Shown: in pieces, positions 1 to 6,937 of the stretch
Layout: the number at the start of each line of letters is the position of its first letter
Position numbering within the stretch: position 1 is the first letter of the stretch
NCBI GenBank assembly: GCA_016867695.1
Contig: VGIY01000052.1
Coordinates: 1 to 11,798 of the forward strand
Direction of reading: 5' to 3'
DNA: 11,798 nt
Origin: Candidatus Eiseniibacteriota bacterium
Lineage (GTDB): Bacteria; Eisenbacteria; RBG-16-71-46; CAIMUX01; WJJG01
Notes under the pieces: model-generated
What the model was told of the DNA's origin: nothing
Database searches by the model: none
What the model saw: the letters and a program-made list of their open reading frames with translations, nothing else
Position numbers and translations under genes: made by a program

Positions 1-1
1 T

Positions 2-23
2 GAGCGCCAACCCGAAAACGCTC
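2..23 (-). other. Short inverted repeat after the STAS gene
   Basis: GAGCG at 2-6 pairs with CGCTC at 19-23 across a 12-nt loop, directly after the STAS stop codon (24-26). The stem is only five pairs and the window ends before any U-tract could be seen. It may be a weak 3' hairpin or chance. The minus-strand AGGAGCG overlapping the distal arm could equally be a ribosome binding site for a gene starting beyond the window. Confidence 0.2.
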
Positions 24-452
24 CTAGTTCAGGCTCGCCGCCGCCAGGCCGTGCGGACCCGGCGCGGCGCCGCGCCGGGCGGGGCGTCCCGCGCCCGGAT
101 CCGCAGACCCCGGCAGTGGCGAGCCGAAAAGACCGTGCCGTTCGAGGAAGTCGCGCCCCTCGAGCCCGCCCCCCAGCTCGACGATCCGCGCGAGGTAGGC
201 GGAAAGCCCCACCAGATCGAAACGGGTGCCGCGATCCTGCAGCCGCTCCGCCAGGGCGATCAGCCGCGGCACGGCCCGCAGGTGCAGGTGGCGGGCGGCG
301 CTGAGGTCGAGCACCACCCTGCTGCCCGGCCGCAGCGGCATCCGCAGGAGGAGGCGCTGCAGCGCTCGGCACTCGTCCACCCCGCAGTGGCCGGTGAGCC
401 GGCCCCACACCGTCACGCCCTGCGGTCGCCAATGCGGGATGAGCTGCACCAT
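24..452 (-). CDS. STAS-domain protein, anti-sigma-factor-antagonist-like
   Basis: This 142-residue cytoplasmic protein looks like a single STAS domain (about residues 1-110) with a Gly/Pro/Ala/Arg-rich tail (about 111-142). The visible STAS pattern is a first beta-strand (VTVWGRLTG), the core strand VVLDL at 46-50, an amphipathic helix (VPRLIALAERLQDRG) and the closing FDLVGLS strand. In canonical SpoIIAA/RsbV-type antagonists the core strand leads into D-S-S/x-G, whose serine is phosphorylated by an anti-sigma kinase. Here the aligned residues are H57-L58-R59-A60, so that switch is absent. Partner binding may be constitutive, or the protein may do something else, as MlaB-like STAS proteins do. 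The ATG at 452 follows the mraZ stop by 12 nt and has a weak GAGG upstream, so it is probably co-transcribed with mraZ. The fold call is moderately strong; the function is unknown. Confidence 0.72.
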   Translation of the reverse strand: MVQLIPHWRPQGVTVWGRLTGHCGVDECRALQRLLLRMPLRPGSRVVLDLSAARHLHLRAVPRLIALAERLQDRGTRFDLVGLSAYLARIVELGGGLEGRDFLERHGLFGSPLPGSADPGAGRPARRGAAPGPHGLAAASLN

Positions 453-464
453 GGAGAGCCTCGA

Positions 465-938
465 TTATCCCTGGTCAAGGAACTTGGCGATCAGCTGATC
501 GTGGGCGTCGATGTCGGTGATCGGCGGGTTCTCCCGCTCGAATTGCTCCGGATTCCAGATCTCGATGCGCGTGAAATTGCCGAAGACGACCGCCCGGCGC
601 TCGATCCCGGCCACCTTAATCTGCTCCTCGGTGAGCGTGACGCGGCCGCTCGAGTCGATCTTGCAGTGGGCCCCGTAGCGTGCCATCCTGCCGCGCAGGA
701 GCAGCGCGTCGCGATTGCCCTGCACGGGCGCCTGGAAGATCGAGCGCGCGAACTCCTCCCAGATCGAGGGCGGAATGAGGAGGACGCAGCCCCGATGCCC
801 CACGGTCGAGATCAGCTCGATGCCGTCGGCGGACTCGCCGTCCAGCGAGGCGATCTTCTTGCGCACCGGCGCGGGAAGCGTGAGGCGACGCTTCTCGTCG
901 ATCGTGCTCTCCCAGCGTCCGAGGAACTGCGGGCGCAT
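465..938 (-). CDS. mraZ: MraZ, transcriptional regulator of the dcw cluster
   Basis: This 157-residue protein is a full-length MraZ with two tandem SpoVT/AbrB-like swapped-hairpin domains. Each has the family DxxxR signature: D14-R18 in TIDEKRRLTLPAPVR, and D95-R99 in KIDSSGRVTL followed by VFGNFTRIEIWNPEQFE. MraZ is a ring-shaped, nucleoid-associated DNA-binding protein that usually sits first in the division and cell wall cluster. It represses its own promoter by binding tandem TGGGN repeats. Three such repeats lie about 42-66 bp upstream of the start (980-1004), so autoregulation is likely. The ATG at 938 is preceded by GGGAGAGGG and gives the standard N-terminus. The usual next gene, rsmH (mraW), is not adjacent: a STAS gene follows 12 nt downstream. 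The family call is very secure. Confidence 0.97.
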   Translation of the reverse strand: MRPQFLGRWESTIDEKRRLTLPAPVRKKIASLDGESADGIELISTVGHRGCVLLIPPSIWEEFARSIFQAPVQGNRDALLLRGRMARYGAHCKIDSSGRVTLTEEQIKVAGIERRAVVFGNFTRIEIWNPEQFERENPPITDIDAHDQLIAKFLDQG

Positions 939-973
939 CGCCCTCTCCCTGCTCTTTCGTCCCCTCCGGCGGG

Positions 974-979
974 ATTATC
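974..979 (-). promoter_or_regulatory. Candidate -10 element of the mraZ promoter
   Basis: GATAAT on the minus strand (974-979) matches the sigma-70 -10 consensus at five of six positions and lies 35 nt before the mraZ ATG. No good -35 box is visible at 16-18 bp, because that stretch is filled by the MraZ-box repeats. Repeats abutting the -10 would fit repression by blocking RNA polymerase. This is a tentative reading in a genome whose promoter consensus is unknown. Confidence 0.3.
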
Positions 980-1004
980 ACCCATATCGCCCCATATCGC
1001 TCCA
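980..1004 (-). promoter_or_regulatory. Three tandem MraZ boxes (mraZ operator)
   Basis: On the minus strand the pentamers TGGAG (1004-1000), TGGGG (994-990) and TGGGT (984-980) recur with an exact 10-bp period. The first two are followed by the same CGATA spacer. Tandem TGGGN repeats separated by 5 nt are the described binding sites of MraZ in E. coli and Mycoplasma, and this array lies directly upstream of mraZ. The two 3'-most boxes match fully and the third has TGGAG. The array is seen directly; binding and autorepression are inferred from the family. Confidence 0.8.
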
Positions 1005-1017
1005 CGCGCAAACTACG

Positions 1018-1036
1018 CCCCCCCCAGTCCGGGGGG
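1018..1036 (-). other. GC hairpin in the mraZ leader/upstream region
   Basis: Read on the minus strand, CCCCCC (1036-1031), a five-base loop (GGACT) and a run of eight G (1025-1018) can form a six-pair all-GC stem. No U-tract follows, so a classical intrinsic terminator for the preceding operon is not supported. It could be a factor-dependent 3' end, an attenuator-like structure if transcription starts further upstream, or simple low complexity. Confidence 0.3.
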
Positions 1037-1076
1037 CAATCCCTTTTTCCCGGGGGTTCGTAATCTACTTGTAACT

Positions 1077-1091
1077 TATTCTTCTAGAATA
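1077..1091. promoter_or_regulatory. AT-rich inverted repeat (possible operator)
   Basis: TATTCT and AGAATA arms of six bases flank a 3-nt centre (TCT on the plus strand), and a perfect 8-bp palindrome TTCTAGAA sits inside. The repeat lies in the only AT-rich island of the window (about 1059-1100), starting just after the GT4 stop codon. Its symmetry suits a dimeric DNA-binding protein, but no regulator family is recognised from the sequence. The island also contains weak sigma-70-like hexamers on both strands, so promoter elements cannot be assigned with confidence. Confidence 0.35.
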
Positions 1092-1093
1092 TC

Positions 1094-2419
1094 TTATAGA
1101 TCTGCGGAGTCCCGCCCGGAGAGCCGCTCGGCGACCAGGTCGACGAAGCGTCGGGCCAGCGCCCGGCGCTCGTAGGGAGCCAGAACGGCATCGCTGAGCG
1201 GGGTCGGCCCCCACCTGCCCGCCCGCCAGTCGTCGTAGCTGCCGGCCAGCGCCTCGGCGCAGCCCTCGGCGTCGCCGGTGCGGCAGCAGCGCCCGGCGCG
1301 CAGATCCTCGATCAGCTTCCAGGCCGCGCCGGGCGGCAACAGCCCGAGAATCGGCCTGCGCGCGCGCAGGTACTCGAAGATCTTCCCGGGAAGGATCAGC
1401 CCGCCGCGCGCGCTGTCGTGCTCCATCAGCAGCAGCAGGTGGCTGCGGCGGAGCTCGCGCACGACCTGCGCGTGCGCCAGCGCGGGCTCGAAACGGACGC
1501 AGTCGCCCAGACCGAGCCGCTCCGCGTCGGCGCGGTCGCGCTCGTAGCAGGGGCCGACGAAGCGCGCTTCGATCCTCGCCCGCGCCGCGGGGCGCCGCTC
1601 GAGGAAGAGCCGCATCCCCTCCAGGAAGGGCCGGGCAGGGCGCTCGGGATTGAGCTGGCCGGCGTGCAGGATCCGCAGGCGCCCGCCGTCGGGCTCCTCC
1701 CCTTCCAGCTCGGCGAAGTCCTCCTCGTCGAATCCATTGGTCACGACGGCGATCTTGCCCGCGGGCAGAGCGGGGCAGCGCGCCAGGTAGTCGGCGCGCG
1801 TCTCCTCGGAGGTCACCGTGACCAGAGACGACTCGCGCAGCACGCTCGCCTCCAGGATCTCGTGCCGCCTGCGGTGCCAGGCCGTCGGCGGCGAAAACGA
1901 GAGCCGCCGCGTCCAGGGATCCCGGAAGTCGGCCACCCAGCAGACGCCGCTGCGGCGCGCCAGGAAGCGCCCGATCAGGTGCGCGCTGTCGGGCGACGAG
2001 GTCGTCAGCAGGCAGTCGTAGCGAGTCCCGGCGAGCAGCCGCGCCCCCGCCCGCACGGCGAAGGGCATCCAGCCGATGTAGCTGTCGGGCAGAAGCGCCC
2101 AGGCCGCCGCGCGCCTCAGCAGCGCCAGGCCCCGTCCCGAGCGCCGGCCCGCGCCGCGCCCCCCCGCCCGCGGCGCCACGCGACGCAGGAGCGAGAGCCC
2201 GGTCAGCGACGGCGTGCGCACGACGCGCACCGACGGCCCCAGCTCGGCCTGCAGCGTCGCGTCCTCCATCCAGTAGTCGCGCGCGCGCACGGTGACGACC
2301 GTCGGCTCCCAGCCCAGCGAGGGGAGATGCTTGACCAGCTTGACGACGCGCTGGACGCCCGCCCCGCCCAGCGGCGGGAAGAAGTAGGCGAAGATGAGAA
2401 TCCGCCTCGGTGTGCTCAC
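1094..2419 (-). CDS. GT4-type glycosyltransferase (GT-B fold)
   Basis: This 441-residue cytoplasmic or membrane-associated protein transfers a sugar from a nucleotide donor to a growing glycan. The N-terminal half opens with RRILIFAYFFPPLGGAGVQR (5-24), the acceptor-side start typical of GT4/glycosyltransferase family 1 enzymes, and continues with VADFRDPW near 162-169. The donor half starts at about 248 with RILHAGQL. It carries PGKIFEYLRARRP at 344-356, matching the conserved C-terminal glycosyltransferase segment around the FEY/A glutamate. The length is normal and there is no clear membrane segment. The start is GTG (2417-2419), because the first beta-strand must be included; its ribosome binding site is poor, a G-run about 9 nt away. 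It lies 94 nt after the propeller gene and is the last gene before the mraZ unit. Donor and acceptor sugars are not predictable. Confidence 0.9.
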   Translation of the reverse strand: MSTPRRILIFAYFFPPLGGAGVQRVVKLVKHLPSLGWEPTVVTVRARDYWMEDATLQAELGPSVRVVRTPSLTGLSLLRRVAPRAGGRGAGRRSGRGLALLRRAAAWALLPDSYIGWMPFAVRAGARLLAGTRYDCLLTTSSPDSAHLIGRFLARRSGVCWVADFRDPWTRRLSFSPPTAWHRRRHEILEASVLRESSLVTVTSEETRADYLARCPALPAGKIAVVTNGFDEEDFAELEGEEPDGGRLRILHAGQLNPERPARPFLEGMRLFLERRPAARARIEARFVGPCYERDRADAERLGLGDCVRFEPALAHAQVVRELRRSHLLLLMEHDSARGGLILPGKIFEYLRARRPILGLLPPGAAWKLIEDLRAGRCCRTGDAEGCAEALAGSYDDWRAGRWGPTPLSDAVLAPYERRALARRFVDLVAERLSGRDSADL

Positions 2420-2513
2420 GCGCTCAGGCCCCCGGCCCCGCGCTCCCCGGGCCGGCGACGGGCACCCGCGCGCGGCAGCGCGGAGGCACCGGCCGGCGCG
2501 GCGCGGGCCCTCC
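2420..2513 (-). other. Very GC-rich intergenic spacer with a short hairpin
   Basis: This 94-bp gap is the largest inside the glycan block and is almost entirely G and C. A perfect six-pair stem (CCGCGC at 2466-2471 with GCGCGG at 2478-2483, six-base loop) is present with no U-tract. I see no convincing promoter, so the downstream GT4 is probably read through from upstream, although a separate start cannot be excluded. Confidence 0.35.
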
Positions 2514-4820
2514 TCAGTCGCACGGCAGATCGAGCACCGCCACGCGCCCGGTCAGCCAGCCTTCCCGCGTCTGGGCGCGGATCACATAGAGCCCCGGCGC
2601 GACCGGGCGCCCGTCGAGATCGCGCCCATCCCAGAGCTCGTCGCCCGACCAGGCGTCCCGGAAGCGGCCGACCACCCGCCCCGACGCGTCGCAGATCGTC
2701 CCGCGCGCCGCCCGCCCCGGCAGCGCCACCGCGCGCGCCCCCACGCCGCAGGCGGGGTTGAAGGGATTGGGGAAGACGGTGATCTCGGCCACCGACGCCC
2801 CCCCCGCGCCCTGCGCAGGCGTGTAGTGGGCGAGGCCCTGCGAGGTCCCGATCCAGATGTCGCGGCCGCCGGGCCGCGCGGCCAGGACGGTGGCGTCGGG
2901 ATTGACCAGATCGGGCGGGCGGAACTGCTCGAACTGGAAGCCGCCCGCCGCGTCGCGCGTCACTCGCGTCACCCCAGAGCCGCGCATCGCCACCCAGGCG
3001 GCGCCGTCGGCGGTGATCTCGATGTCGGTGATCTCGCTGCCCGGCAGGCCCCAGGGGCTGGGACGGAAGGTGCGCCAGGTCTCCCCCTCCTCCCAGCGGG
3101 CGGCGCCCTGCGTCGTGCCGACCCAAACCTGGCCCGGTCCCGCCGCCAGCGCCCGCACGCCGTTGCCCGGCAGCGGGCTCTCAGCGTCCTCCGCCGAGTA
3201 GTGCAGCCACGACCAGGCGGACATCTGCGGCCGGCCCTGCGCATCGAGCCGCACGCGCGTCAGGCCGTCGTTCTGGTAGCCGATCCAGAGCCGCTCCCCC
3301 TCCGCCTCGACCGCCGTGACCCGATCCGAGACGAGCAGCCCGCCCGTCGACTGCGAGCTGTAGCGCGTCCAGGCACCGAGCGCGCGATCGTAGTGGAAGA
3401 GGCCCTTGGAGGTCGCCGCCGCGCCGTCGTAGAAGGAGGCGAACCAGAGATTCCCCCAGGCGTCCTCGGTCGAGTCGTAGACATTGTAGATCGAGTCGAG
3501 CACCGCCGCCGACGCCGCCCCCGGCGTCCAGATGTCGAAGACGCAGAAATCGTCGTCGCGCGAGCAGCAGCAGTGGCCCACCCAGAGCTCGTCGCCGCGC
3601 ACGCGCAGGTCGAAGACCCAGGCGTTGCTCAGCGGCGAATTGCGCTGGTCGAAGGAGGTCCAGACTCCGTTCTCGAGCCGCGAGATGCGCCATCCGCGCT
3701 GGCTCGCGGAGCTGGCCGCCCAGACCCGGCCCCGGTCGTCGACGGTCAGCGCGCGGTAGACGGCGACCGGGTGGGGTCCGTTGCGGCGGTGCTGGATCCA
3801 TTCGCCGCCGACGAACTCCCACAGCCCGTCCTCGCCGGGTTCGAGCCAGCCGCGGCCGCTCTTGAGCGGGCTCGTCCCCGCCCAGACGACGCCGTCGGCC
3901 CCTTCGGCCACGCAGTAGGCCTGGAGGTTGAGCGTGTCCGGGCCGACGCGCCGCCAGCGCCCCGCCGCGCCGTCCCAGGAGAAGACGCCGGCGATCGGCC
4001 CCGACTTGGCCGCCAGCAGCCGGGTCGCTCCGGCGCTGAGATCGGTGACCGCCCCTCCCGCCGGCAGACCCTGGCTTCTCTCCGCCCACCGCGCGCCCGT
4101 CCAGACGGCGATGCCCTGCGTCGTCGCGCAGTAGAGGCTCTCCCCCCAGGCAGCGAAGTCGACGATCTGCCGCGAGGGCAGGCCGGCGTTGAGCGTTTCC
4201 CAATCGCCGGTCGTGCCGTAGCTCAGCCGGCCGACGCCGCCGAGCGAGCCCTCGCCGGTCCAGGCCCCGAACCAGAGCGCGCCGTCGAACTCGATCCCCG
4301 CCGTGATGTCCCATCCCGGCAGGCCGCAGATGTCGATCCCCTGCTGGCACGCCTCGCGCACATCCCCGTCGCGCCAGGCGACGAAGCCGCCCAGCGAGCC
4401 GATCAGCCGCCAGCCTCTCTCCTCGCGGATGAAGCGGACCCGGTCGCCGGCGATCGGCCAGGTGAGCGAGGTCTGGTTGAACCAGAGCCCCAGGCCGGGC
4501 TCGTAGAGTGAAACGCCCGATGCGGAGGTGCCGAAGGCGATCCGCCCGTCGGCCAGCGCCTCGACCGAAGTCAGCGTGTCGGAGGCCAGGCCGTCGGTCG
4601 TCCGGTTCCAGGCGCGGAATCCGGAGATGTCGAAGTCGTAGAAGAGCGCGCCACCGCCGGTGGCGCACCATACGCCCGACGGCGTCACGGCCAGGTCGCG
4701 GATGTCGTTCATGTAGAGGTGCGTCGTCCAGCCGCCGCGCGCCTCCGGCGCGCCGAGCAGCACGACCGCCAGGACGAGCCCGAGAGCCGGCGCTCCTCGG
4801 CCCGCACGGCGCAGCTTCAT
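2514..4820 (-). CDS. Secreted 14-repeat beta-propeller protein with FlgD/T9SS-like C-terminal module
   Basis: This 768-residue protein is exported. Residues 1-29 are a signal peptide (KLRR, then the hydrophobic ALGLVLAVVLLG, with a plausible ARG site). About 14 repeats of the two-component-regulator propeller (Reg_prop) type follow from 38 to 666. Each pairs an I/V-x-x-L/I strand with a W-V/A-G-T or similar strand, for example VRALAAGPGQVWVGTTQGAA and RDIWIGTSQGLAHY. Fourteen repeats would fit two seven-bladed propellers. Residues 678-763 hold PNPFNP, DASGRVVGRF, LWDGRDLDGRPVAPGLYVIRA and RVAVL, the pattern of FlgD-Ig/type-IX-like C-terminal domains. Unlike Bacteroidetes hybrid sensors there is no transmembrane kinase. 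The start at 4820 is supported by GGAGGAGG six bases upstream and by the signal peptide; an in-frame extension to 4961 is antisense-like sequence from the upstream gene. The gene overlaps the GT2-PGT stop by four bases (ATGA). Its role is unknown: surface binding or a glycan acceptor are both possible. Confidence 0.85.
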   Translation of the reverse strand: MKLRRAGRGAPALGLVLAVVLLGAPEARGGWTTHLYMNDIRDLAVTPSGVWCATGGGALFYDFDISGFRAWNRTTDGLASDTLTSVEALADGRIAFGTSASGVSLYEPGLGLWFNQTSLTWPIAGDRVRFIREERGWRLIGSLGGFVAWRDGDVREACQQGIDICGLPGWDITAGIEFDGALWFGAWTGEGSLGGVGRLSYGTTGDWETLNAGLPSRQIVDFAAWGESLYCATTQGIAVWTGARWAERSQGLPAGGAVTDLSAGATRLLAAKSGPIAGVFSWDGAAGRWRRVGPDTLNLQAYCVAEGADGVVWAGTSPLKSGRGWLEPGEDGLWEFVGGEWIQHRRNGPHPVAVYRALTVDDRGRVWAASSASQRGWRISRLENGVWTSFDQRNSPLSNAWVFDLRVRGDELWVGHCCCSRDDDFCVFDIWTPGAASAAVLDSIYNVYDSTEDAWGNLWFASFYDGAAATSKGLFHYDRALGAWTRYSSQSTGGLLVSDRVTAVEAEGERLWIGYQNDGLTRVRLDAQGRPQMSAWSWLHYSAEDAESPLPGNGVRALAAGPGQVWVGTTQGAARWEEGETWRTFRPSPWGLPGSEITDIEITADGAAWVAMRGSGVTRVTRDAAGGFQFEQFRPPDLVNPDATVLAARPGGRDIWIGTSQGLAHYTPAQGAGGASVAEITVFPNPFNPACGVGARAVALPGRAARGTICDASGRVVGRFRDAWSGDELWDGRDLDGRPVAPGLYVIRAQTREGWLTGRVAVLDLPCD

Positions 4821-6937
4821 GCCTGTCCTCCTCCCCGCCGCGACCCACGCCGCAGTGCGGCCGCTACCAGGCGCAGGTCCTCGCTCAGGCTCCAGCGCTC
4901 CACATACTGGCGGTTGCGGCGCGCGATCTCGACCGCCGCCGCCTGCCCCCCCTGAGCACACCCGCCGGCCGCGGTGAAGATCCCGACCGGGGCGTCGGGG
5001 GGCTCCCGGCGGTAGTCCTCATCGGTCAGCGCGAAGGTCTCCGCCGTCAGCGGGATGATCCCGGCGATGCTCATCTCCCCGGTCAGCACGCGTCCCAGTG
5101 CAGGGTAGTGGCGCAGCCAGGGGATCCGCGCCGCCGGGCCGCCGCTGCCGGCGTAGCGCGGGCGCCGCAGCGGCCGCCCGCGCCGCCCGACGAGCGTCTC
5201 GGAGACGCACCCCGCACCCCGTTGGGCGAGCAGTTGCAGCAGGTGCAACGGCCAGCCGAGGGCGAGCAGCGCCAGCGCCAGCCCGACGTCGATCAGCCGC
5301 TTGGCCGGGCTGCGCACCGACTGCGGGCCGCCCTGCAGGCTGATCGCCCCGTAGCCCATGAAGTCGCGCACCGGGCGCGCGCCGCGCAGCGCCGCCTCGC
5401 CCTGCGGGATGTAGAGGACCGGCAGCCGCGTGGCCAGCAGCCGCGGCAGCAGCCGGGCGACGAAGGCGCCGTCGCCCGGGTCGTCGCAGAGCACCGCCTC
5501 GGCCGCGCGCTCGTCGCCCAGGAAGCGCACGCGCCGCTCGAGCGGGTCGCCGGCCAGCCCCGCCCGGCGCTGCTCGTCGTCGTGGGCCAGGAAGAGCGGC
5601 TCGTAGCCGAAGGTGCCATGCTCGGCGAAGCGGCGTCGCAGTTCATCGATCCGCCCGCGAGCGGCGAAGATGGCGATGCGGCGCAGGTGCAGCCGCCGCC
5701 CCTTGACCCCGGCCACCAGCCGGCGCAGGAGCGCCCGGCCGAGCGCCACGCCGATCAGCGCGTAGGGGAAGAAGAGCACGATCGTGAAGCGCGACATCGG
5801 CCGGCTGGCGAAGAGGAAGGTCGAGGCGAGCACGACCAGCGAGGTGATCGCCACCCCCTTGAAGAGCTGCCCCAGCTCGCGCCAGGGCTCGCTCCAGACC
5901 TCGCGCCGGTAGAGGCCGAGGAAGCGGAAGGTGAGCAGCGCGACCAGGCCGGCGAAGGGGATGAAGCGCGCGTAGACGCGCAGCGCGAAGAGCGGCTTCG
6001 CCTCCGACCAGTTCGGGATGAGCAGCCCGAGGGCGTAGCGGGTGAAGTAAGCCGCCAGGAAGGCGGCCGAGAGCAGCGCCAGGTCGAGCGCCAGGGTGGC
6101 CGCCACGCGGATCCCGGTGGCGTGGCGCCGCCCGAGGTAGAAGACCCACCCCCACTTCTCCCAGAAGCGCAACCCCGACTCGAGATGCGCCCGCTGCCCG
6201 CGCGAGAGGAAGCCGCGCGCGCTGGCCCGCTGATGGGCATGGACCATCTCCGCCTGCGGGACGTAGACCACGCGCCAGCCCCGCCGCTGCATGCGCCCGC
6301 ACCAGTCGACATCCTCGAAGTAGAGGAAGAAGCGCTCGTCCATGCCGCCGACATCCTGGCATGCCTCCCGGCGGACGCAGAGCGCGCCCCCCAACATCCA
6401 GTCGACGTCGCGCGCCTCCTGGTGGTCCCAGTCCATCATCAGGTGCTCGCGCAGGGCGCGCGCGCGCGGGAAGAGGCGCCCCAGGAATGTGCGCCGCAGC
6501 AGGATCACCCGCAGCGTGTAGAAGGTGCGCGCCGAGTACTGCAGCGATCCGTCCGGGTCGAGGAGCCTCGGGCCGGCGATCCCGACCGCCGGATGCGCGT
6601 CCATGAACCCGACCAGCGCCTCGATGCTCCCCGGGCGGACCTCGATGTCGGGATTGAGATTGAGCAGGTAGCGGCCGCGCGCCGCGGCCAGCCCCTGATT
6701 GACCGCCCGGCCGAGCCCCAGGTTCTCGTCGTGGCGCCGGTAGCGCGCCCCGAGGCGCGCCGCCAGCTCCGCGGCGCGCCCGTCGAGCGGGGCGTTGTCC
6801 TCGACCAGGATCTCGTGGGCGAGAAGCACGCGCGCCGCGGCGATCGTCTCCAGGCAGCGCTGCAGCAGCTCCGGCGTGCGGAAGTGGACGATGATGATCG
6901 AGACGTCGATCCGCGGCTCGCAGGGCGCGCCCATCAT
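4817..6937 (-). CDS. GT2 glycosyltransferase fused to a degenerate WbaP-like sugar phosphotransferase
   Basis: This 706-residue two-part protein starts with a rhamnosyltransferase-like GT2 domain (about 10-260). It shows VSIIIVHFRTPELL, ENLGLGRAVNQGL (71-83), the metal-site-like NPD (95-97) and GGMDERFFLYFEDVDWCGR (197-215). From about 275 it resembles a long polyprenyl-phosphate sugar phosphotransferase (WbaP/PF02397 type), with four or so membrane helices (about 276-305, 322-342, 360-377, 383-400), a CoA-binding-3-like region (419-512), and a C-terminal domain with KRLIDVGLAL (546-555), LVGRRGRPLR, VLTGEMSIAG (617-626) and a YVERWSLSEDLRLV tail. The KFR-SM segment is RYAGSG and the catalytic Asp-Glu of SLDELPQ is absent (LRHYPALG at 608-615), so priming activity is doubtful. 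The tandem ATGATG at 6937/6934 overlaps the upstream stop. 6934 is the alternative and has better spacing from AGGGAGG. The GT2 part is probably active, with the rest as membrane anchor or scaffold. Confidence 0.85.
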   Translation of the reverse strand: MMGAPCEPRIDVSIIIVHFRTPELLQRCLETIAAARVLLAHEILVEDNAPLDGRAAELAARLGARYRRHDENLGLGRAVNQGLAAARGRYLLNLNPDIEVRPGSIEALVGFMDAHPAVGIAGPRLLDPDGSLQYSARTFYTLRVILLRRTFLGRLFPRARALREHLMMDWDHQEARDVDWMLGGALCVRREACQDVGGMDERFFLYFEDVDWCGRMQRRGWRVVYVPQAEMVHAHQRASARGFLSRGQRAHLESGLRFWEKWGWVFYLGRRHATGIRVAATLALDLALLSAAFLAAYFTRYALGLLIPNWSEAKPLFALRVYARFIPFAGLVALLTFRFLGLYRREVWSEPWRELGQLFKGVAITSLVVLASTFLFASRPMSRFTIVLFFPYALIGVALGRALLRRLVAGVKGRRLHLRRIAIFAARGRIDELRRRFAEHGTFGYEPLFLAHDDEQRRAGLAGDPLERRVRFLGDERAAEAVLCDDPGDGAFVARLLPRLLATRLPVLYIPQGEAALRGARPVRDFMGYGAISLQGGPQSVRSPAKRLIDVGLALALLALGWPLHLLQLLAQRGAGCVSETLVGRRGRPLRRPRYAGSGGPAARIPWLRHYPALGRVLTGEMSIAGIIPLTAETFALTDEDYRREPPDAPVGIFTAAGGCAQGGQAAAVEIARRNRQYVERWSLSEDLRLVAAALRRGSRRGGGQA
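4827..4834 (-). promoter_or_regulatory. Strong ribosome binding site deciding the propeller-protein start
   Basis: GGAGGAGG on the minus strand ends six bases before the ATG at 4820. It is the best Shine-Dalgarno match noticed in the window and fixes this start over the upstream in-frame ATG at 4961. Confidence 0.8.

Noticed and set aside
1018..1050. Intrinsic terminator between the GT4 gene and mraZ.
   Set aside because: A GC stem exists but no T-run follows it on the minus strand, so it is listed only as a hairpin.
51..1175. A plus-strand open frame spanning STAS, mraZ and the mraZ promoter.
   Set aside because: It crosses a clear MraZ gene and its operator and has no domain-like sequence.
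2394..4511. A 705-codon plus-strand open frame opposite the propeller gene.
   Set aside because: Same low-complexity shadow composition, and the opposite strand encodes clear Reg_prop repeats.
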